Origin: Chlamydiales bacterium
GTDB taxonomy: Bacteria > Chlamydiota > Chlamydiia > Chlamydiales > JAJFMA01
Direction of reading: 5' to 3'
Length of the DNA: 64,000 bases
NCBI GenBank assembly: GCA_030679955.1
Contig: JAUXSF010000030.1
Span: forward strand, 1-64,000
The notes beneath the pieces are model-generated. The model did no database searches. It saw only the letters and a list, made by a program, of their open reading frames with translations, and was not told the DNA's origin. The position numbers and the translations under genes were made by a program. Every line of letters begins with the position of its first letter. The first letter of the stretch is position 1. Shown here one piece after another: positions 52,638-61,068 of the stretch.

Positions 52638-52672
52638 ACTCATCAAGTTAATCTCCAGTAGCTGTCGCTCGC

Positions 52673-54313
52673 CTAGTGATTTTGATTTTTAGCCAGCTGA
52701 AAGCCTATTACGCCAGCTACAGCAACGGCAATCAACCATGCAGGCGTCGTCACCCAATGAGAGATAGCCGGAGGTGGAACAGGCTTATCGAGTTTTTCTA
52801 GAACTTTTTGAGCAAAGTTTGCTTCGCCGATTTGTTTCAGTAACGCTTTATTATCCTCTTCTAACTCTGCTATCTTTTGATCTTTTTCATCTTCGACAGC
52901 AACAGGCTCTTCATCAACAGAATCTTTTTTAAGCGCTTCTAATACCTCTTGGGCAAAATTCTGTTTACCGAGGCTTTCTTGCAGCGCTTGGTTTTGCCGT
53001 TCTAGTTCTAAGATTCTCCGATCTTTGTCCGATATTGAATCGGACAGAACAGCATTGGTTACCTTTACCTCCAATCCTTCTATAATAGCTTTTAGGTCTA
53101 TCTGAATGCCTTTTAGCGTTACTTCAAGCGCGTCTTGATCTTCATCTTGCTTTTGGTCATCCGCGGGTTTAAGGGCAGTATCCAATTTGTTTGATAGTTC
53201 CTCAAACTGCTCTTTAGAGAGGCCATTGGCATCGCCCGCCTCGTTGCCTTTGGGTGCAAGGGCGCCAATTCCATCTTTGATCGTATTTAGCAGAGCAAGT
53301 ATTGCTTTTTGACCCTCTGATGCCGTTTTGTAATGTTCGTTAAGAATTTTCTCTAGAGTTTGGCCTAAAGCTTGTAGTCTTTGCTCCGAGGCATCAGGGC
53401 GATCGAGGCCAAGGAATATGTCGTCTGGATTTCTTAATCTTGATGCAGATGAGGCATTACGCTTTCTAGGGCTGCTTTGAGCAACAGGTGTTTTAAACTT
53501 AACTAAGTTGCCGCCAAGGGATCTACTAGGCGATAAAGGCGCGCTTTCAATCGGCAGTTCTTGTGGTAGTACATAGTCCGAGTATTTTTCGAATACAATG
53601 AATGAAGCAGCGTGGCATTTACTTAACTGATCGGCTAGCTGAGGAAACCGCGCCAATGCTGTCAACAAGGCGGGGAGCTTTTTGTAATCCAACACATTTT
53701 CGTTTTTGAAGGGGGCCATGCCTTTTTCTACAGCACTCAAAAGCCCTTTGTAGTATTTTTTTCCGTTTTGCTCAGTAATATTCCCTTGTGAGCGTTCGTC
53801 AACATTCTTCAGGTACAAGTTAAAATTTTCTTCCAAAGATTTGGCTGTATAATGCTCTAGTGGGTCGCTTGCACGACTCAAACTCATCCAACTCGAATAT
53901 TTATTCCAGTCTATGACTCGCTCTCGTTCTGAAAATGGGCTCTCAAAGACACCGTAGAGTTTACCGTTCGGAAAATCTCTATGACCTGTTTTTGACAGTT
54001 CATGAACGGGTAGAATAACTGTTAACCACGAAGCGCCCCCACCATTGTCTGTCAACCATTCATTGAGGTCTTCAAAGTGGTTTAATTTGATAATTGTCTC
54101 GGCGAGCTTGGGATTACAAAGCTTCTCACTTTCAGTGACTCTTTCTAGCGTGCTTTGAAAAATTTCGAGAAAAGTCGTGTAGTAGGCTACATCTTTTTCT
54201 GAAAGTTTTGGGTCGTTTGTTTTTAACAAGTTCTCCAGCTGAGCAAGGTGCGATTTGACGTCTTCTTTCGTATAGTTGCTCAAGGAAACGGGATTTCCAA
54301 AGTATGAGGTCAT
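52673..54313 (-). CDS. Coiled-coil protein with C-terminal tail anchor (546 aa), paralogue of the 54418 gene
   Basis: The N-terminal about 250 residues match the 54418 protein in several blocks (SPFSERER, FPQLADQLSKCHAASFIVFEKY). A Ser/Arg-rich linker and coiled coils follow. Two tandem copies of a 31-residue helix (LELERQNQALQESLGKQNFA and AELEEDNKALLKQIGEANFA) are followed by VPPPAISH and a single membrane helix at residues 525-541, leaving five residues outside: a tail anchor. Start ATG at 54313 is chosen because it has GGAGAGAG at the position seen in the paralogue; a further ATG lies 6 codons upstream. Function unknown; possibly a secreted protein inserted in a host or inclusion membrane. 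Confidence 0.8.
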   Translation of the reverse strand: MTSYFGNPVSLSNYTKEDVKSHLAQLENLLKTNDPKLSEKDVAYYTTFLEIFQSTLERVTESEKLCNPKLAETIIKLNHFEDLNEWLTDNGGGASWLTVILPVHELSKTGHRDFPNGKLYGVFESPFSERERVIDWNKYSSWMSLSRASDPLEHYTAKSLEENFNLYLKNVDERSQGNITEQNGKKYYKGLLSAVEKGMAPFKNENVLDYKKLPALLTALARFPQLADQLSKCHAASFIVFEKYSDYVLPQELPIESAPLSPSRSLGGNLVKFKTPVAQSSPRKRNASSASRLRNPDDIFLGLDRPDASEQRLQALGQTLEKILNEHYKTASEGQKAILALLNTIKDGIGALAPKGNEAGDANGLSKEQFEELSNKLDTALKPADDQKQDEDQDALEVTLKGIQIDLKAIIEGLEVKVTNAVLSDSISDKDRRILELERQNQALQESLGKQNFAQEVLEALKKDSVDEEPVAVEDEKDQKIAELEEDNKALLKQIGEANFAQKVLEKLDKPVPPPAISHWVTTPAWLIAVAVAGVIGFQLAKNQNH

Positions 54314-54364
54314 GTGTGTTTCTCTCTCCATAAAATATTAAGAAATTCAAAAAAATAAAATTCG

Positions 54365-54396
54365 TGCCAAAAGCAGCTCAAAAGCTACTTTTGGCA
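54365..54396 (-). terminator. Terminator after the 54418 gene
   Basis: TGCCAAAAG and CTTTTGGCA pair around a 14-base loop; a T-rich stretch follows on the minus strand. It separates the two paralogues. Confidence 0.7.
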
Positions 54397-54417
54397 ACGT
54401 CTTCGACGATTAGCTAA

Positions 54418-56229
54418 TTACAAAATAACGCAGCAAGACTCGTCTATAGGGGGATGACTGTGATTTACCAATCCTTGTCTTTCATTCTGACCTTGGTAAT
54501 TGGGCTGTCCTTGATAAGAAGAGTTTGAGGCATTTTGCCGAGGGCGGGCTTTTGTTAAACTATCAGAAATACCTTTCACCAACCCTTCCAGAGCTGTTAA
54601 CCGTGTTAATACCGGATCTTCCTGTTGAATCTCTTCAAGCTCAACGAAAGCGTTTTCTGCTGGTTTCAGAGCTTCAATATCGACTAGGATTTTTTCTAAA
54701 GATGTCTGTATGGTCTCAAAGCGTGGTCCATTAGCATCCACAGGTAGGTTTAAGCCACCAATCTGCTGGACGATTTGTGCCAACGATGTATCAATAGTCT
54801 TAATGCTTTCCTGTACTCTTCCTTGTTCAGCAAGTACTTTCGATTGCTCAAGGTACTGTAAAACTCTCAGAACATTTGCATTGAGGTCGGTTACAGCCGT
54901 CTCCAACTTATCAACACGTGCCACGAGAGGACCATTTTCTATGGCCAGTGCTGCCAAACTTTTAAGTTCTTGAGTATCTTGCTGAACGCCTTTCAGAGAA
55001 ATAATTTGTTCACTGAGAACCTGTTGCAGAGCATCATGGCTTTGGGAGACTTGACCTAGTGCGCTGGTGACAACTTGCTGAAGAGATTCCAAAGAAGGAA
55101 TGGTAAGTTGCAATCCGTCTCTTTGTGACTTTTCTTGCTCGATTTGTCTAGCTAGCGCATTAAGGTGTTTCAAAGACTCCTGTAGCTCAGGCAGCTGTGC
55201 CTCATTTACTGGAGCCTTAAGAGCGTCCGCTAAAGTGTGCACCTGCTCTGAAACACGGCCTTCAAGCCCTTCAAGAATCTTAGGCTGGTTGTTAATAAAC
55301 GTTTCCAGCATAGTTCCAAGAGAGTTTATTTGAGTTTCGAGACGACTTGGCCCTCCACCCAGCAATCCCATTTTTTCTGATTTTCGACGTCCGGACGACA
55401 TAGGAGTTGGAACTAAATGTTTAGAAGGTGTTTTTTGTGTAGATGCTATATCGACTGAGGGTCGTTCCGACAATGCAGAGGATGATGATTCTAACACAGG
55501 CTCTGCTTCTTGCTCTGCAAACCTTTCAAAGACAACCATAGATGCAACGTGACAGTTTCTTAGAGTTTCTGCAAGTTCCGGTACCTGAGATAACATACGC
55601 AAAATTTCACCTATATGTAGGTGCGTAGTAATTTTGGAGCTGGTTAAAGGGGCTAATGCCGTTTCTAAAGTACCTAAGAATTTCATCCAGTATTTCTTAT
55701 TTTTAGCCGTTTCGCCTTCTCCTTGCGTTTCCTTGATTGGCTTTAGATCCTGAATATAATGCGACTGCAATTCCTTCATTGAGCCTATGCTAAATGGATT
55801 GGGAGAAAATAATCCATAAGATGGGTGTCTATCTCGTTCAGCAAAAGGGCTTACAAAAGTGTTGTGGAGCTTATTTCCTAACGATTCGTTTTTTATCATC
55901 TTTTTATGACTATCATAGATATAAATCCACCATGCGGCTCCTTCATGATGTTTCCGAAGCTGTTCGCGATGTTTAGGAAAAAAAGCGAGTTTTTGGACTA
56001 CCTTTGGAATGAGAGTTGAAGCTAACTCATGACTTTCTGTAATGGGCTTAAAAGCATTCTGCATCGTGTTTAGCAGGTCTTTATAGAACACAATTCGATC
56101 GATTGACATGGTTCCTTCGGGAAGCACGTTCTGCTGACCCTTAACCAGTTCGCTTAGCTCGCTAAAGCAGTAGTTCAGGGTGTCACTTGTATACTTGTCT
56201 AAAGTAGAGCGTCCCAATAAGTAGTCCAT
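54418..56229 (-). CDS. Coiled-coil protein ending in a CaaX box (603 aa)
   Basis: The N-terminal about 260 residues share blocks with the 52673 protein (SPFAERDR, VPELAETLRNCHVASMVVFERF). A long helical/coiled-coil region (about 300-540) follows, then a disordered Asn/Gln/Ser-rich linker (NASNSSYQGQPNYQGQNERQ). The protein ends ESCCVIL. Cys600-Val-Ile-Leu is a canonical CaaX box of the geranylgeranyl type, with a second Cys before it, as in Rho/Rab-like proteins. Bacteria do not prenylate, so this suggests delivery to a eukaryotic host. Only 4 residues define the motif; chance cannot be excluded. Confidence 0.82.
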   Translation of the reverse strand: MDYLLGRSTLDKYTSDTLNYCFSELSELVKGQQNVLPEGTMSIDRIVFYKDLLNTMQNAFKPITESHELASTLIPKVVQKLAFFPKHREQLRKHHEGAAWWIYIYDSHKKMIKNESLGNKLHNTFVSPFAERDRHPSYGLFSPNPFSIGSMKELQSHYIQDLKPIKETQGEGETAKNKKYWMKFLGTLETALAPLTSSKITTHLHIGEILRMLSQVPELAETLRNCHVASMVVFERFAEQEAEPVLESSSSALSERPSVDIASTQKTPSKHLVPTPMSSGRRKSEKMGLLGGGPSRLETQINSLGTMLETFINNQPKILEGLEGRVSEQVHTLADALKAPVNEAQLPELQESLKHLNALARQIEQEKSQRDGLQLTIPSLESLQQVVTSALGQVSQSHDALQQVLSEQIISLKGVQQDTQELKSLAALAIENGPLVARVDKLETAVTDLNANVLRVLQYLEQSKVLAEQGRVQESIKTIDTSLAQIVQQIGGLNLPVDANGPRFETIQTSLEKILVDIEALKPAENAFVELEEIQQEDPVLTRLTALEGLVKGISDSLTKARPRQNASNSSYQGQPNYQGQNERQGLVNHSHPPIDESCCVIL

Positions 56230-56239
56230 TGTGTGTCTC

Positions 56240-56277
56240 CTAGAATGACCGAGATTAGATTTGGCAGGTCATTCTAG
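56240..56277 (-). promoter_or_regulatory. Inverted repeat overlapping the ribosome-binding site of the CaaX gene
   Basis: CTAGAATGACC and GGTCATTCTAG are perfect 11-bp arms around a 16-base loop. On the minus strand the second arm ends in the AG that begins the AGGAGA Shine-Dalgarno, so folding of the mRNA would touch the ribosome-binding site. It could instead be a protein-binding operator. Confidence 0.6.
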
Positions 56278-56394
56278 TAAAAACTTCAATTGTTGCCAAT
56301 GAAAAATTGATTCGCCTAACAAATTGTAGCGAAGACGTGATGCTTCCGCTTAGCCAACCCTCATTCTTCGGGTATGGCTATGGGGTATCTCGCA

Positions 56395-56785
56395 GGCATA
56401 CGCATCAACCTAATTATGAAAAGTGAAAATCGTAAGTTTCTGTAATTTAATAGATTACGCATGATTGATTTATTTAAGAGTGTTCTGCAGCTAATCGCGA
56501 AGCGATTTAAGCATGTAGCCTCAGACGCCAGCCTGTGGAAAAAGATATAATGGAGATACAGCCGCGAAGGCGGCGACAGAGATACATATGCTGTCGCCGC
56601 CTTCGCGGCTTTGTTTGTAATTCTGCGTATCCCACAGGCTGATGCCTGTGGCTACATGCTTCAATCGCTTCGCGATTAACTGCAGAAAGTCATCCAAACC
56701 AGTACAAAGAAGGAAGTGTGTGATACAGATATTGATTTCAAATATATTACGCGTATTTTTTCAGAATTAGGTTGATGCGTATGCC
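56395..56785. mobile_element. MITE-like element, CATCAACCTAATT family (copy 3, with nested insertion)
   Basis: Ends GGCATACGCATCAACC TAATT (56395-56415) and its inverse (56765-56785). It encloses an unrelated palindromic element at 56485-56685. An arm fragment of the long-inverted-repeat element lies just outside its left end at about 56349-56382. Confidence 0.75.
56485..56685. mobile_element. Gene-less relative of the RAYT element at 384
   Basis: The ends CTGCAGCTAATCGCGAAGCG and CGCTTCGCGATTAACTGCAG are inverted. They match the ATCGC-GNA-GCGAT units and TAGCTGCA spacing of the arrays around the RAYT at 473, followed by GGCTACATGCTT-like sequence. The middle has two further palindromes (GCCGCGAAGGCGGC and CACAGGC). 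No gene. Confidence 0.7.
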
Positions 56786-56903
56786 TCGCAGGTGTCTCGC
56801 TACACTTGGTAAATTCCTTATCGTTTCTTAACATTTGCAGCGTAAAATCTCAAAACCGAGAGGATTATATTTATGGGAAAAGTGAAGTTTTCGAACAAAT
56901 CAT

Positions 56904-56931
56904 TTGACCATAAGTTTGGTCTATCTATAGA
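56904..56931 (+). promoter_or_regulatory. Candidate promoter of the 57016 gene
   Basis: TTGACC (56904-56909) and TATAGA (56926-56931) with a 16-base spacer. The -10 region overlaps a small palindrome GTCTA-TCTA-TAGAC. Confidence 0.5.
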
Positions 56932-57015
56932 CTAGTCCCACCAAAACTGAAAAGATAAGCATGCCTTTGCGAGGTAGCAAGAGATGCTAATCATAACGAG
57001 AGGAATTCACATTTT

Positions 57016-59217
57016 ATGGCAGTTACTCCAGTAGGCAACAAGCCTGTAATTCTTGATCTTGACCTTAATACTTGGACAGCACAGTCCACGAAAGAAATCG
57101 CAAAACTGACCAATGCAGGTGGTGTTACAAACCACTTTAAGGCTATGGGCCAAGTTATTAAACTACAGGGTGGCGTTATTGGTGACACTGCTCATTTTTC
57201 TATGCAGGCGGTTAAAGCCATTCTCTCGTTAGATATGTCGCTTCTCATACAAAACGTTAAGTTGGCTCTTAAGCATGGTGCCCAAGCCGCAGTAACTCCT
57301 TTTGGTTTTCCGGTACCGCGTCTTGTTTTGACAACTACACAGTATTGGGGCATTGAAGGTAAGGAACGTCCTAAAAACTGGCAGGACAAAGCTAAAGCGC
57401 TAGCGACACAAGTACGTGCGAGTGGTGCTGAATATGCTCAGAAGGGTGTTGACCTCGCTAAGAAAGTTCAGGCTAATCCTAATGCGATGTTGGCTGTTAA
57501 AGTCGGCGCGGGCTTGGCTGCGTTGGGTATTGGTGGTCTAGCTGTTAGCCGTTTTGTTGGCGGAAGCACACCTCCTCCTATCATTCCCGATGTTGTTACA
57601 GGCTGGGGCGCTAAGGAAGGCTTATTAGGTTTAACTGCGCTTGGTACAGTCGGTCTTGGGGCATTTATAACTAGGAATTGTTATCAAGGCCGTGGTGCTT
57701 TTGAAACTGCTGGACGCTATAATCACCGTATTGAAGTTGCTGCAGCGACTGTTGGTAATTTTAACATTCACAGCCTCAACGGAACTACTGGAACTCAAGA
57801 TACAGCTGACGGTGCTGTAGAACGTTTATACATTGAAAATGACCGTGGCGAGCAATTCACTATATTTACCAAAGCCGATGGCGAATCTGGTTTTATGCTT
57901 AATAATGAATTCGTTACAGGTAGAATAGACCAAGATTCATTCGTATTTAAGTCTCCTACGGACGGCAAAACAGTTCGTGTGGAAATTGATAGAGAAGAAG
58001 AAGTTGCCCCCGATGCCCACGATGCGGACAAAATCACGGCGCGAGCCGATGCACTGTACCCACTAGCTGAGTGGGTTTACAATCTAGCCAATGCTAAGGC
58101 GCAACCGACTATAGATGCACAGGCAGCGTTGGACGATTGCGATCGTGATAATGACCGTGCAGCACTAGTGGCAGCTCGTGACGCTGCTCGAAATGCTGAT
58201 CCAGTGGCTGCACAGGAAGCGTTGGACGATTACGATCGTGATAATAACCGTGCAGCACTAGTGGCAGCCCGTGACGCTGCTCGAAATGCTGATCCAGTGG
58301 CTGCACAGGGAGCGCTGGATGATTACGATCGTGATAATAACCGTGCGTTGCTTGTAGCAGCTCTTGATGCAGCTCAGAACGCTGACGTGGATGGAACACA
58401 GCAAGCGCTGGACCAATACGATGCGGGTCGTGCAGCACTTGTAGCAGCTCGTGATGCAGCTCGTGATGCAGCTCAGAATACAGATGTAGGCGCAGCACAA
58501 CAAGCGTTAGATACCTACAGAGATAATAATGGTTATGCAGCATTGGTTGCAGCTGTCGCTAATGGCGAAGACGATGCACAGGTTAATTTAGATACATTCA
58601 ATAACCGAAAGAAAGTCAAAGGCTTTACCACAGCTATAACCCGAGCGGAAACATTAGCAGCTGATCTAGAAGCAGCAGAAGAAGCGTTGCAGCAGTTCAA
58701 CGCCGGACGTGTAGCGTTAGTAACAGCGCGAGATGATGCAGCGGCGCTAGCTAATGGCCTAGAAGCAGCACAACAAGCGTTGCAGCAGTTCAACGCCGGA
58801 CGTGTAGCGTTAGTAACAGCGCGAGATGATGCACAGAATCTAGCTGATGGTCTAAACGCTGCACAACAAGCGTTAGCTGATTATGATCAGACTCAAGCTC
58901 GTGTGGATCTAGTAACAGCGCGAGATGATGCACAGAATCTAGCTGATGGTCTAAACGCTGCACAACTACTGTTGGACGGTCATGATGAAGCTCGTCAATT
59001 GCTAGTAGACGCGCTTGCTAATGCACCGGGGTTAGCAGCAGGATTACAAGCGGCTCAACAAGCGTTGGACGACCATGATCAACAGCGCGGTGTGTTAGTT
59101 GCTGCTCTGCAGCGAGCTCAGGCAGCTACACCGAACGCTATTGCTAATAAAGAAATTGCAAGAGTTGAGTTCAACAAGGCACGCGTTGCACGTGGCGAAG
59201 ACGAGATCGCAGCGTAA
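57016..59217 (+). CDS. Modular membrane protein family, member 4, with 31-residue repeats (733 aa)
   Basis: Residues 1-110 match member 5 (STKEIAKLTNAGGVTNHFKA). Two membrane helices (about 155-180 and 200-220) with a Pro-rich loop (STPPPIIPD) follow. Residues about 225-340 look globular. From about 369 to 705 the protein consists of 31-33-residue Ala/Asp-rich repeats built on A-L-D-D-Y-D-R-D-N-N-R-A-A-L-V-A-A-R-D-A, predicted helical. The repeats are joined by longer ones with the same Ala-Leu spacing. The sequence is acidic and contains no Cys in the repeat part. Function unknown; a surface-exposed or host-facing repeat protein is plausible. Confidence 0.85.
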   Translation: MAVTPVGNKPVILDLDLNTWTAQSTKEIAKLTNAGGVTNHFKAMGQVIKLQGGVIGDTAHFSMQAVKAILSLDMSLLIQNVKLALKHGAQAAVTPFGFPVPRLVLTTTQYWGIEGKERPKNWQDKAKALATQVRASGAEYAQKGVDLAKKVQANPNAMLAVKVGAGLAALGIGGLAVSRFVGGSTPPPIIPDVVTGWGAKEGLLGLTALGTVGLGAFITRNCYQGRGAFETAGRYNHRIEVAAATVGNFNIHSLNGTTGTQDTADGAVERLYIENDRGEQFTIFTKADGESGFMLNNEFVTGRIDQDSFVFKSPTDGKTVRVEIDREEEVAPDAHDADKITARADALYPLAEWVYNLANAKAQPTIDAQAALDDCDRDNDRAALVAARDAARNADPVAAQEALDDYDRDNNRAALVAARDAARNADPVAAQGALDDYDRDNNRALLVAALDAAQNADVDGTQQALDQYDAGRAALVAARDAARDAAQNTDVGAAQQALDTYRDNNGYAALVAAVANGEDDAQVNLDTFNNRKKVKGFTTAITRAETLAADLEAAEEALQQFNAGRVALVTARDDAAALANGLEAAQQALQQFNAGRVALVTARDDAQNLADGLNAAQQALADYDQTQARVDLVTARDDAQNLADGLNAAQLLLDGHDEARQLLVDALANAPGLAAGLQAAQQALDDHDQQRGVLVAALQRAQAATPNAIANKEIARVEFNKARVARGEDEIAA
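58124..59130 (+). repeat. Coding repeats, 93-bp units
   Basis: The first three units, at about 58124, 58217 and 58310, are 93 bp long and nearly identical at DNA level. Later units (for example near 58681, 58777 and 58867) diverge in sequence but keep the frame. The identity of the first units implies recent expansion or gene conversion. Confidence 0.85.
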
Positions 59218-59246
59218 GCTGAGATTCTGTAGTTAGTTCGTTGATT

Positions 59247-59291
59247 TCCCAGGTGTGGGCACTAAGTGCTTGCATCTGGGATTGCTTTTTT
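59247..59291 (+). terminator. Terminator after the 57016 gene
   Basis: TCCCAG pairs with CTGGGA, with an inner GCACT/AGTGC stem, followed by TTTTTT. It lies 30 bases after the stop. Confidence 0.7.
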
Positions 59292-59546
59292 CCGTAAGTG
59301 CGTAAAAAATTCAAAGAATTTCTGGGGCTAGACCTCATTCATCATTTAGCATATTATACTTAGGTTCTCAAGGTGCATGGCATTACCTGCGAAGATGTGC
59401 CAAAATTAATGCCGGCTTTAAGGAATGTTAATCTAAGACTGCTAGAATATGGGCATTAAAGATTAACGATAGACCGCGTCGGCGGCTTAGACTGAACAGA
59501 ACCTGGTTTTAGGCGGGCTGTAAGGGCAATAAAGGAAAAGAGTAGT

Positions 59547-60953
59547 ATGGTTACATCTGTGAAAGGACATCCGGTCAATCTCGATACGCTTAACGCAAGC
59601 GAATGCTTCCACGAAATCCAAAAGCTGCAGAACGCAGGTGGTATCGCAAATGGTATCCGTGCTAGTGCAAAGGCTATTGAGCTTCCTTGGCATTCCCTTC
59701 GTGATGCGTACGCCCACGGATGTGAATTGTTCACAGGTATTCCTCAGGCCTATCGCGATGGTCAGCTTAAGAAGCACTCTTGGCACTTTGTGCGTGCTGT
59801 TTCTAGCGCGACATATGCTACGGTAGCATTGCCTTTGGCCTTTACTCCTGGTTTGTCTTTGAAAGTTGCCGATTCTCTGCAGCTACGTGAGCCATGGGAA
59901 AACCAAGTTTCGAAAGGCGTTGTAACACGTGTTAAAGATACGGTTGTGGCCATGAGCAAAGGTCCTAAGGCTAAGTCAGTCATAAAGATTACTGTTGGTT
60001 TAGCTGCTTTTGGTGCTTTGGCATGGTTGGCTGGCAATTTCAATACACCGGTCGCGGTGCCAAATGTTGTAACGCCCCCGCCAGTGCCACCAAATATGTT
60101 TGGTGGTTATTCAATGCCTAATTTGGGCGATCTTAACTTCAATCCTTTGTTGGAAGTGACTAGTCAAGCTGGCAAACTCGACTCCAAAGAAGCATTGGGG
60201 ACTATAGGTGCTGTCGCGCTAGGTGCATTAGCATTGTTTGGCTTGTCGTGGTGCTGCTGTGGCACTAGCAAGAAGCCGCCAAAGCCGAAGGTGGAAGAAG
60301 TGGTGCCATTACAGGTGAATGATGTAGTTGGTAATGGTGGTGAAGTGCAGCAACAAGAAGAGCCAGAGCCAACTGAGCGAACAATCTCGATTGGAGGTAA
60401 GTCGTATCCTATTTTAAATGATCACACAGTGAAAGCTGAGTTTGATGAAACGTTTGACGTTACACCGCCTTCTGAAAAGTTCCTTAGTATTACTGTAAAT
60501 GGAATGCCGATACCGCTTATCAACGCACAGCAAGGACCATGGAAAGAAGGTGATGGAGATGCATGGTTTGCCGAGAGTTTTACGAACGAAGGGGCACCAA
60601 ATTGGAAACTGCTATCCGGCACTGGCCCAGATGATTTTTTTGTGGCTACTTTGTCCATGGCTGGTAAGTTACCGGTTTATTTCCCCTTAGAAAAGACTGT
60701 AAACCTTGAAAGTCACGAATATCAAGTGGTTGCAACTCCTGCGGGCAAGCGCTATGCCTATGACGAAAATTGGGGCGCGGCATATGAACTAACGTACGCC
60801 AAAGACGTTCATTGGATTAAGACTGGGAATGATCAGTACCCTGTCGTTAAAGATGATAATGGACAATGGTATGCTCAGGGTAGTGATGGGCAACAGTTCA
60901 AGGTTAACCTTGACGATCAGAACCATTTCCGATTATTGTTTTTGCGTCATTAG
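59547..60953 (+). CDS. Modular membrane protein family, member 5 (468 aa)
   Basis: Has the complete family N-terminus (IQKLQNAGGIANGIRASAKA, HFVRAVSSATYATVALPLAF, LQLREPWE), a first membrane helix (about 145-163), a Pro-rich loop (VPNVVTPPPVPPN), a second membrane helix (about 214-232) and then three adjacent cysteines (236-238) followed by basic residues, a pattern often palmitoylated in eukaryotic cells. The C-terminal 200 residues are beta-rich with x-G-x-x-Y modules (ISIGGKSYPIL), related in style to members 1 and 2. AAAGGA precedes the ATG. Function unknown. Confidence 0.82.
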   Translation: MVTSVKGHPVNLDTLNASECFHEIQKLQNAGGIANGIRASAKAIELPWHSLRDAYAHGCELFTGIPQAYRDGQLKKHSWHFVRAVSSATYATVALPLAFTPGLSLKVADSLQLREPWENQVSKGVVTRVKDTVVAMSKGPKAKSVIKITVGLAAFGALAWLAGNFNTPVAVPNVVTPPPVPPNMFGGYSMPNLGDLNFNPLLEVTSQAGKLDSKEALGTIGAVALGALALFGLSWCCCGTSKKPPKPKVEEVVPLQVNDVVGNGGEVQQQEEPEPTERTISIGGKSYPILNDHTVKAEFDETFDVTPPSEKFLSITVNGMPIPLINAQQGPWKEGDGDAWFAESFTNEGAPNWKLLSGTGPDDFFVATLSMAGKLPVYFPLEKTVNLESHEYQVVATPAGKRYAYDENWGAAYELTYAKDVHWIKTGNDQYPVVKDDNGQWYAQGSDGQQFKVNLDDQNHFRLLFLRH

Positions 60954-61068
60954 CACAGTTTTCAGCACATAAACACAAGGTGGATAACGGTTAACCGATG
61001 TCCATAAGAGGTAATCGCAGAAGGCAGGCTTATGTCGTCCCTTCGATGCTGGCTGGAAACCTCTTATA

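Noticed and set aside
58109-58543. 144-codon minus-strand frame rich in His and Leu
   Set aside because: Antisense of the 93-bp coding repeats in the 57016 gene; its repetitiveness follows from that gene.
59218-59546. Gene or RNA in the gap before the 59547 gene
   Set aside because: Apart from the terminator at 59247-59291, no open frame, tRNA-like fold or clear palindrome was seen.
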